Source of the DNA: Halovenus sp.
GTDB lineage: Archaea; Halobacteriota; Halobacteria; Halobacteriales; Haloarculaceae
NCBI GenBank assembly: GCA_028274925.1
Contig: JAQCNR010000352.1
Location: 1-10,184, forward strand
Direction of reading: 5' to 3'
DNA length: 10,184 nucleotides
Part shown: positions 5,730 through 10,184 of the stretch, one piece after another
Layout: each line of letters opens with the position of its first letter
Position numbering within the stretch: the first letter of the stretch is position 1
Position numbers and translations under genes: made by a program
The notes under the pieces: generated by a model
What the model saw: only the letters and a program-made list of their open reading frames with translations
What the model was told of the DNA's origin: nothing
Databases searched by the model: none

Positions 5730-6160
5730 TACCAGGGTCGAGTCAGGTCGTTGACCGCACGCCAGTTACGGATACTCCAGTAGAGAAGTCCACAGGCGAC
5801 GATGACCGCAGACGTCAGATACAGAGAGAGTGCGGGGACGACGTAGATGAGACCGTAGATAACTGCTTCAGTTCCGAGGCCGACACCGACAACGCTCACG
5901 CAGCCAACCGCGGTGGCGCGGCGCAACACTGCCGTCCCTTCCTGGGGTGAGGTGCGCATGTACAGGAGCGCTCCAATAAAGCCGACTGCTCCTGTGAGGA
6001 AATATACCGGAACTCTGTCTCCGAATCCTGCGTTCGCTCCGTCGATAAAACTCGCCGCTCCCACGAGCAGTGCCGCGGCAACGACGAGTCCACCTCCGAT
6101 AACGGGTGCTCTCTTTGCCAGTTCCTCCCGACCGAGGCTCTCGTTCCTCGAGATAGCCAT
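5729..6160 (-). CDS. Four-helix membrane protein of unknown function
   Basis: I do not recognise a named family in this 143-residue protein. It has a short charged cytoplasmic-type N-terminus (1-18, with N6-E-S-L-G-R-E-E) and four hydrophobic segments at about 19-38, 50-67, 83-104 and 107-130, ending with a basic/aromatic tail (R131-N-W-R). The first and second segments are separated by a loop with D40 and D48, and the second and third by a charged loop around M68-R-T-S-P-Q-E. There is no signal peptide cleavage site, no cysteine cluster and no enzyme motif. Similar small acidic-poor helical bundles are common haloarchaeal hypothetical proteins. The start ATG is supported by a TATA-like TTTTAA about 26 bases upstream, consistent with a leaderless mRNA. 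The gene is bounded by its own promoter and terminator, so it is probably monocistronic. Confidence 0.75.
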   Translation of the reverse strand: MAISRNESLGREELAKRAPVIGGGLVVAAALLVGAASFIDGANAGFGDRVPVYFLTGAVGFIGALLYMRTSPQEGTAVLRRATAVGCVSVVGVGLGTEAVIYGLIYVVPALSLYLTSAVIVACGLLYWSIRNWRAVNDLTRPW

Positions 6161-6182
6161 GAATCTCTATTACGACAGGACC

Positions 6183-6190
6183 GTTAAAAG
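6183..6190 (-). promoter_or_regulatory. TATA box of the membrane protein gene
   Basis: On the minus strand CTTTTAAC is centred about 26 bases before the ATG at 6160. The spacing places transcription start at or within a few bases of the start codon. Confidence 0.55.
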
Positions 6191-6195
6191 AGCCA

Positions 6196-6213
6196 GTCAG
6201 ACCCCTGTCTGAC
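6196..6213. promoter_or_regulatory. Perfect 7-base inverted repeat: operator or terminator stem
   Basis: GTCAGAC (6196-6202) and GTCTGAC (6207-6213) are perfect inverted arms around CCCT. The site sits 6 bases upstream of the TATA element of the membrane protein gene, in activator/operator position. Read as RNA on the minus strand it is also a stem downstream of the HalOD1 gene, followed after 5 bases by CTTTT, which resembles a terminator. Broader imperfect symmetry (CCAGT at 6193-6197, ACTGG at 6216-6220) surrounds it and favours a DNA-binding site. Confidence 0.5.
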
Positions 6214-6245
6214 ACACTGGTCCGTTCAGCATGGGGTGGCTGGAC

Positions 6246-6257
6246 GAACAGCTGTTC
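6246..6257. repeat. 12-base perfect palindrome GAACAGCTGTTC
   Basis: The sequence is self-complementary without a spacer and lies 14 bases beyond the stop codon of the HalOD1 gene. It is too compact for a good RNA hairpin. It might be a protein-binding site or may be chance. Confidence 0.3.
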
Positions 6258-6270
6258 AACTTGAGAGGCG

Positions 6271-6600
6271 TCAGTTCGCGCAACTAGTCAGCCGTGGGTC
6301 CTCACCCGTTCCCGGACAACTCGCACGGACGCGCCCGCCCTCGGTCACGATTACAAAACAACCAGCGATGCGAAAGGAGACGGAGAGGTTGACCGAGTTC
6401 GATTCGCCGGCCTGTTGGGCGAGTCGTTCGAGGGCGTCAACGTCAACCACGTCACCGACGCGTTCCTCAATTGCGCACGCTTCGACGCCGCGTTCGTTCG
6501 CAATTGTCGTAACGATCTCCCAGCAAAGGTCGTCAGTCGTATTTTCGACCATGTCTATGTAGACAGTATCATCATAGGGGGATCGTTCTTTCCGGAACAC
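6271..6600 (-). CDS. HalOD1 (haloarchaeal output domain) protein
   Basis: This 109-residue protein is essentially one HalOD1 domain, a small haloarchaeal module found alone or attached to response regulators and thought to act as a signalling output. Visible features are the helix W27-E-I-V-T-T-I-A-N-E-R-G-V, the segment beginning A43-I-E-E-R with V51-V-D-V-D-A-L-E-R-L, and the paired strands V74-S-F-R-I-A-G-C-F-V-I-V with G88-G-R-V. I chose the GTG at 6600 because the preceding D-D-T-V-Y-I-D segment fits the family's N-terminal strand. The ATG at 6552 would remove it and is the alternative. No ribosome-binding sequence precedes the GTG. The gene starts 39 bases after the stop of the large regulator, in the same frame, and probably shares its transcript. 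The C-terminal tail after R92 is unusual in having two cysteines and little acid. Confidence 0.8.
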   Translation of the reverse strand: MFRKERSPYDDTVYIDMVENTTDDLCWEIVTTIANERGVEACAIEERVGDVVDVDALERLAQQAGESNSVNLSVSFRIAGCFVIVTEGGRVRASCPGTGEDPRLTSCAN

Positions 6601-6639
6601 CTGTCGTATGTCAATCCAGCAGGTACTACGTGTGTAGTG

Positions 6640-9138
6640 TCACCCGCTGTCGCCAAACAGCGCGGCGAACAGTTTCTGTTCGGTCGTCCGGAGGTGGCGG
6701 TTGAACGTCGGTTGGGTGATGTCGAGTGTCTCGGCGACTTCCTCGCCGGTGCTAGCGCGGGGCCACTCGAAGTAGCCGCTCAGGTATGCGGCCTGAACGA
6801 CCTCGTACTGGCGGTCGGTGAGCTGAGCGCCAACAGCGTCCGGCAGCGAGTCGGTTTCGTCCTCTCCAACGGACTTCTCGTGCCGTGAGACAAGTTCAAT
6901 CCTGTCGTAATGCGTTTCGAGTGCTTCGATCAACTGTCGGACGTCGCCCGATGGAGGGATGACGACAGTCATCTCGGCGGTGTCAGACGCCACACGGAAG
7001 CGCTCGACGGTCACCCCGTAATCGACCAGACGCTCGAACACTGTCGGGCGGGACACTGTCACGGCTGTGCGGGCGTCGTCCCCGTCATCCAGCTGATTGA
7101 CAGACTCGACAGCGAAGAGAGAGTCTGGAAGTTGTGCTGGGTCTCCCGCCGTTCGAGTATAGATGACCGACTGGTCCTCGTCGTCCGGGATGATGCCGTC
7201 TATCCAGACCGGTTCGCCAAGGGCAGCCGACAGCCTCGATGCGAGCGCGTCTTTGTCTACGACGAGAAGGCGCAGTTCGATTCGTGTCTCGCTGTGCAGA
7301 GACCGCTTCGTCTCGAGGCCGTTGATTGCGTTCCCAATTGTTTCCCCGAGCTCTGCAAGGAGGTCGCCGAAGATATCCTCGAACGCGCGGGGCTGGTTCG
7401 CGTAGACAGACAGGACACCGTAGGTGAGATCATTGTACATAATCGGGACACTCGCGACAGACTGGAACCCACGCACGAACGCCCGCTCGCGCCACGGAGA
7501 CGTGCCTGGCCCCGGCGACGTATCGGAGACACACGTTAGTTCTCGGGAGGTAAGTGCGCGGATGGTTGGCGCTGCTCCAGCCGCCGATGGCGGATCCGTT
7601 GGGTCGATTCCGACGGCCGTCAGGTCGTCGAGGTACCCGTCCCCCTCGCCCGCCACTGCCACAGGCTTGAGTCCCTCGTTACTCCGGTAGCTCTCACCGA
7701 ACCAGGCGAACTCGATTCCCTCGGCGTCCGCGAGATGCGTACAGACAGCCGTCGCGATATCGTTCAGTGTGGCTGCTTCGACGAGTGCGCCGTTTATTCG
7801 GCGCAAGAGGTCGTTGAACTCACGAGTCTGTTCGAGCCGGCTATTGCGCTCTGAAAGCTCTTCACGACGCCGCGAGAGTTCGGCTTCGTGTTTGACCCGT
7901 TGTAGCCCGGCGACCGCGTTTGCTGCGAGCAGTTCCACAGATTCGACAACACCGGTCGACTCCGTCGCGGCACCGAAGGTGATTGCCAACAGCCCGTGGT
8001 CCTCTAGAGACGCATACAGTGTTTCGTCTTCCCGGTCGTTGTGGTTCTCTTCGATTACGCGCCCAGTGGGTTCGTCACTCGTCGCCTCGTATCCCCGATT
8101 TGAACTGTCCGTCGTTGCCGCTTCGTCGTCGGGTGCCCCGGTCGCGAATGCCTCCCACTCGTCCGTACCCGGCCCTCTGGGAGCCGGGTCAACCCCCGCC
8201 GAGGCAACTGGAACGAGATGGGAGTCCGCACTGTCGAAGGTGTACGCGACAACCGATACGCCCGACCAGATGTCCGCAGCAACATCGACAATTGTCTCAC
8301 AAACGGCTCGCTCGCTGTCGGCACGGAGCAACGTTCTTGCGGACCGATTCAGTCCGCGGAGGAGACGGTCGTTGCGCCGACGCTCGCGCACGTCCCGGAG
8401 AAGTCCCACGCGCCGTCGGTCGCCGTTCGCGAATTCGACCGTCGAGAAGCGGGTTTCGACCGGAATCGGTTCGTCATCTGCGCCCGTGATCGATGACTCG
8501 ATCAAGCCCACCTCTGAGTCCTCGTTCTGGAGCTGTTCGAGTATTTCTGTGGCCATCGAGAGCGTCTCGTCACCGGCGAGTGTCGAGGCGTGAGCGCCCA
8601 CGAGTTCGTCGCGACTGTATCCCGTGATATCAGTTACCGCGTCGTTGATCGCAGTGATGACAAACGTCTCGTCCAAGATGTAGATGCCGTCCTCGAGGGT
8701 ATCGAGGGTCTTCCGTGTCTTTCTGAGTTCTCGGGAGAGTCGCACAGACTCGGTTACATCGAGCAAGTGGAGCACGACCGACTCCGAAACTGGGAGCGCA
8801 CAGACCGCAAATCGGTTGGTCGTCCCGTCTTCAATCTCGAAGCGCACCGTCTCCTGGGAGTCAAACGCCGCTTTGACCGCCTCGGTCGCCTGTTCGGTCA
8901 GCACGGAGTGCAGGGTTGGCAGTGGTCGCCCGACCGGGTCACCGAGCGACTCCGCCACCTCCCCGTCTGCCTCGATAAAGTCGATGACTGTGAGTGATTT
9001 GTCGACAACGAGAGCGCCGATAGTCTTCCCCGGGAAAGCCCTGTTTAACGGATCGTTCGAGCTACCGGCAGAATCCGAGAACTCGCCTAGTTCGGGCCGG
9101 CCATCCGGAGAATCCGCCCCGAACCGTCTCTCTGACAT
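6640..9138 (-). CDS. Bat-like multi-sensor transcriptional regulator (PAS-PAS-GAF-GAF-HTH_10)
   Basis: This 832-residue cytoplasmic regulator is built like bacterio-opsin activator Bat proteins. In order it has an N-terminal degenerate PAS-like segment (about 36-133) and a clear PAS domain (about 140-255, with G151-I-Y-I-L-D and the D170-I-T-G-Y-S-R-D-E-L motif). A diverged GAF (about 258-412) contains a low-complexity acidic stretch at 333-372, followed by a short coiled coil (about 413-442). A second GAF (about 443-608, with G559-F-Q-S-V-A-S-V-P and G574-V-L-S-V-Y-A) precedes the Bat-associated domain (about 615-755) and the HTH_10 DNA-binding domain (about 772-826: L773-T-D-R-Q-Y-E-V, Y789-F-E-W-P-R, T797-G-E-E-V-A, Q809-P-T-F-N-R-H-L-R). 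PAS and GAF ligands are not predictable. An open frame continues 35 codons upstream, but the ATG at 9138 is preferred because the TATA box at 9163-9169 is 25-31 bases before it. It is divergent from the partial gene at 9522. Confidence 0.92.
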   Translation of the reverse strand: MSERRFGADSPDGRPELGEFSDSAGSSNDPLNRAFPGKTIGALVVDKSLTVIDFIEADGEVAESLGDPVGRPLPTLHSVLTEQATEAVKAAFDSQETVRFEIEDGTTNRFAVCALPVSESVVLHLLDVTESVRLSRELRKTRKTLDTLEDGIYILDETFVITAINDAVTDITGYSRDELVGAHASTLAGDETLSMATEILEQLQNEDSEVGLIESSITGADDEPIPVETRFSTVEFANGDRRRVGLLRDVRERRRNDRLLRGLNRSARTLLRADSERAVCETIVDVAADIWSGVSVVAYTFDSADSHLVPVASAGVDPAPRGPGTDEWEAFATGAPDDEAATTDSSNRGYEATSDEPTGRVIEENHNDREDETLYASLEDHGLLAITFGAATESTGVVESVELLAANAVAGLQRVKHEAELSRRREELSERNSRLEQTREFNDLLRRINGALVEAATLNDIATAVCTHLADAEGIEFAWFGESYRSNEGLKPVAVAGEGDGYLDDLTAVGIDPTDPPSAAGAAPTIRALTSRELTCVSDTSPGPGTSPWRERAFVRGFQSVASVPIMYNDLTYGVLSVYANQPRAFEDIFGDLLAELGETIGNAINGLETKRSLHSETRIELRLLVVDKDALASRLSAALGEPVWIDGIIPDDEDQSVIYTRTAGDPAQLPDSLFAVESVNQLDDGDDARTAVTVSRPTVFERLVDYGVTVERFRVASDTAEMTVVIPPSGDVRQLIEALETHYDRIELVSRHEKSVGEDETDSLPDAVGAQLTDRQYEVVQAAYLSGYFEWPRASTGEEVAETLDITQPTFNRHLRTTEQKLFAALFGDSG

Positions 9139-9162
9139 GGCCTCCCATATACTATTCGTGGC

Positions 9163-9169
9163 TATAAAA
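9163..9169 (-). promoter_or_regulatory. TATA box of the Bat-like regulator
   Basis: On the minus strand the element reads TTTTATA, a good match to the haloarchaeal TATA consensus, 25-31 bases before the ATG at 9138. The mRNA would therefore be leaderless or nearly so, and this decides the start against the longer open frame. Confidence 0.65.
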
Positions 9170-9186
9170 GTCGCTATCGTTCTAGT

Positions 9187-9206
9187 CATTCCACTGAGTA
9201 GGAATG
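9187..9206. promoter_or_regulatory. Inverted repeat upstream of the regulator promoter
   Basis: CATTCC (9187-9192) and GGAATG (9201-9206) are perfect inverted arms with an 8-base spacer. The site is about 18-37 bases beyond the regulator's TATA box, in the position of an archaeal upstream activating sequence. It could serve the regulator's own control. The related CTAGT...ATTC pattern recurs nearby at about 9183-9191 and 9247-9257. Confidence 0.45.
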
Positions 9207-9491
9207 TATTACAGAGAGAGTCAGAGTCACGCCTGTGGGCCAAGAACTAGTGACATTCTCAACGGTACGTACATTTTTATTACGTCTGGTATGAATTTGA
9301 CTGTCAGTTGTATATAGCATATTTTATATTTTGGTAGCTTCTTGGGCCGCTATTTATAGTAATTTTTATTATTAGATGAGCTGCTTCCCACACAATATCA
9401 CGGTACAGTACGCTATTTTCTCTCTCTTTTCTATGACAGATAATATATAATTAAGACCGAGTTATCACCGATTGAAACGTACACAGAAGTG

Positions 9492-9498
9492 TTAATAA
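9492..9498 (+). promoter_or_regulatory. TATA box of the partial right-hand gene
   Basis: TTAATAA lies 24-30 bases before the ATG at 9522, the position expected for a leaderless haloarchaeal transcript. The preceding bases contain a purine-rich GAAAC (9474-9478), somewhat upstream of where a BRE would lie. Confidence 0.55.
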
Positions 9499-9521
9499 GG
9501 GTAAGTGAGGACTACCGTAGC

Positions 9522-10184
9522 ATGTCGCGCAGGCAGACCACCACAGCCTCAATCTGGAGTCGAGACATCGCGGCGGACTCCGCCGGTGAGTACGCAGAAG
9601 AGATCAATACGATAACCCTACCGCCGACAGTTCAGGAGCGGGTTGACGAGTACGAACGCGTGGTCGGCGAACGAGACGCGTTTCTCTGGAAGTGGATTCA
9701 CAACCTCTTCGATGAGTTTACCCTCTCGTCTGTTGCCTGCGACGGGGCGGATACGGTCCGCAACCAAAAGACGCTGCTGACCATCTTCATCACGACGCTG
9801 GACGACCTGGCGGAGGTTTCGGGGGACGCAGAGACGTTCGCACGAGCACGCACCATCCCGTTCAGTGGGGTCGAACTGACTGGCGGCGAGTCCAGTGGCG
9901 ACGAAGCAGTGCTGGAGTTCCTCGATACGCTCTGGAACGATATCGAGTCAGAACTCGAAACCGCCCCCAGATACGAAGAGTACGCAGATGTCTTCGAATA
10001 CGACTTCCGACAGACGATTAACGCGATGGACTACTCGCGCGTACTGAACGACACCCCGTGGGCTGCAAACAGGGCGGAAGCCGAACGCTACGACGCCTAC
10101 AATATGGCTCTCTTTACGTACGCCTCTGTCGACCTGATGTATTCGCCGACGTTCAGGCAGCGAGAGTTGGGTACACTCCGAAGC
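9522..10184 (+). CDS. Partial gene: possible class I terpenoid-synthase-fold protein
   Basis: The first 221 codons are open to the window edge; the 3' end is missing. The product is acidic, helix-rich and without a signal peptide or membrane segments. Its most telling feature is T91-T-L-D94-D95-L-A-E98, a DDxxE motif near the end of a hydrophobic helix (L85-L-T-I-F-I), at the depth where class I terpene synthases carry their magnesium-binding DDxx(D/E). Helical segments after it (about 126-150, 160-176, 189-207) fit an all-alpha isoprenoid-synthase fold. The conserved-looking N-A-M-D170-Y-S-R-V-L-N motif is compatible with a small-molecule enzyme. The second metal motif (NSE/DTE) is not visible and would have to lie beyond the window. 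I do not recognise a named family with certainty. An unrelated haloarchaeal hypothetical family with a chance DDxxE is the alternative. The start is supported by the TATA box at 9492-9498. The gene is divergent from the Bat-like regulator. Confidence 0.55.
   Translation, partial: MSRRQTTTASIWSRDIAADSAGEYAEEINTITLPPTVQERVDEYERVVGERDAFLWKWIHNLFDEFTLSSVACDGADTVRNQKTLLTIFITTLDDLAEVSGDAETFARARTIPFSGVELTGGESSGDEAVLEFLDTLWNDIESELETAPRYEEYADVFEYDFRQTINAMDYSRVLNDTPWAANRAEAERYDAYNMALFTYASVDLMYSPTFRQRELGTLRS

Larger units (their letters stand above)
9139..9521. other. AT-rich divergent intergenic region
   Basis: This 383-base gap is strikingly AT-rich compared with the GC-rich genes on both sides, especially 9270-9480. 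It has promoters at both edges (9163-9169 for the regulator, 9492-9498 for the partial gene), an inverted repeat at 9187-9206, the palindrome GTACGTAC at 9265-9272, a CTAT/ATAG element at about 9351-9360, and a pyrimidine-only tract around 9416-9433. The 10-mer ATTAGATGAG at 9371-9380 equals one arm plus spacer of the znuA operator candidate. Only tiny open frames (under 25 codons) are present. I find no RNA gene I can name. Confidence 0.6.

Noticed and set aside
7769..8593. A 274-codon plus-strand open frame opposite the regulator, extremely rich in serine and arginine.
   Set aside because: The Ser/Arg composition is that of a complement frame of acidic haloarchaeal coding sequence; there is no promoter or recognisable domain.
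9139..9243. Start of the Bat-like regulator at 9243, adding 35 residues.
   Set aside because: The TATA box at 9163-9169 would lie inside the coding region, the extra residues are not acidic, and the ATG at 9138 has ideal spacing to the TATA box.
9400..9450. Small RNA or tRNA in the AT-rich gap.
   Set aside because: No cloverleaf, T-loop motif or GC-rich stem is visible. The only candidate signals are TATA-like runs and a pyrimidine tract.
9936..9962. N139-D-I-E-S143-E-L-E in the partial right-hand protein, resembling the NSE second metal motif of terpene synthases.
   Set aside because: The final glutamate is one residue too early for N/D-D-x-x-S-x-x-x-E, and the segment is only about 45 residues after DDLAE, far closer than in real enzymes.

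Overview
The window looks haloarchaeal (class Halobacteria). The coding DNA is GC-rich, the encoded proteins are strongly acidic, and the substrate-binding lipoprotein carries a twin-arginine signal with a lipobox. Two regulatory families almost confined to haloarchaea are present: a Bat-like HTH_10 regulator and a HalOD1 domain protein. Several genes have an AT-rich TATA element 20-30 bases before the start codon, as expected for leaderless archaeal transcripts. The species cannot be named from the sequence. This looks like chromosomal or large-replicon DNA; I see no insertion sequence, CRISPR array, tRNA or rRNA.

Layout: (1) 106-816, minus strand, a single-component FAD/NAD(P) oxidoreductase. 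(2) 817-1184, a divergent regulatory region rich in inverted repeats. (3) 1185-4209, plus strand, a compact zinc-uptake ABC operon znuA-znuC-znuB whose genes are joined by 4-base ATGA overlaps. A TTAG/CTAA-type palindrome near the predicted transcription start is a candidate metal-repressor site. (4) 4264-4887, plus strand, a class I SAM methyltransferase with its own promoter-like element. It converges almost end to end with (5) 4894-5622, minus strand, a stand-alone GIY-YIG-type nuclease homologue. (6) 5729-6160, minus strand, a four-helix membrane protein with a recognisable promoter and a terminator that overlaps its stop codon. (7) 6271-6600 and 6640-9138, both minus strand, a HalOD1 protein directly downstream of an 832-residue multi-sensor regulator (PAS-PAS-GAF-GAF-Bat-associated-HTH_10). 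(8) 9139-9521, a markedly AT-rich divergent intergenic region. (9) 9522-10184, plus strand, the first 221 codons of a gene that runs off the end. It has a DDLAE motif on a helix-rich acidic backbone and is tentatively a class I terpenoid-synthase-fold protein.

How the genes work together: znuABC is a self-contained importer in which the lipoprotein captures the metal, ZnuB forms the channel and ZnuC powers it. The right-hand part pairs a sensor/transcription factor of the bacterio-opsin activator family with a divergently transcribed possible isoprenoid enzyme across a long AT-rich promoter region. This is the most interesting arrangement here, because the founding Bat protein controls bacterio-opsin and carotenoid synthesis in Halobacterium. 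The regulatory link is inference from position, not demonstrated. The remaining genes (reductase, methyltransferase, GIY-YIG protein, membrane protein) look like ordinary accessory genes without an obvious common pathway.
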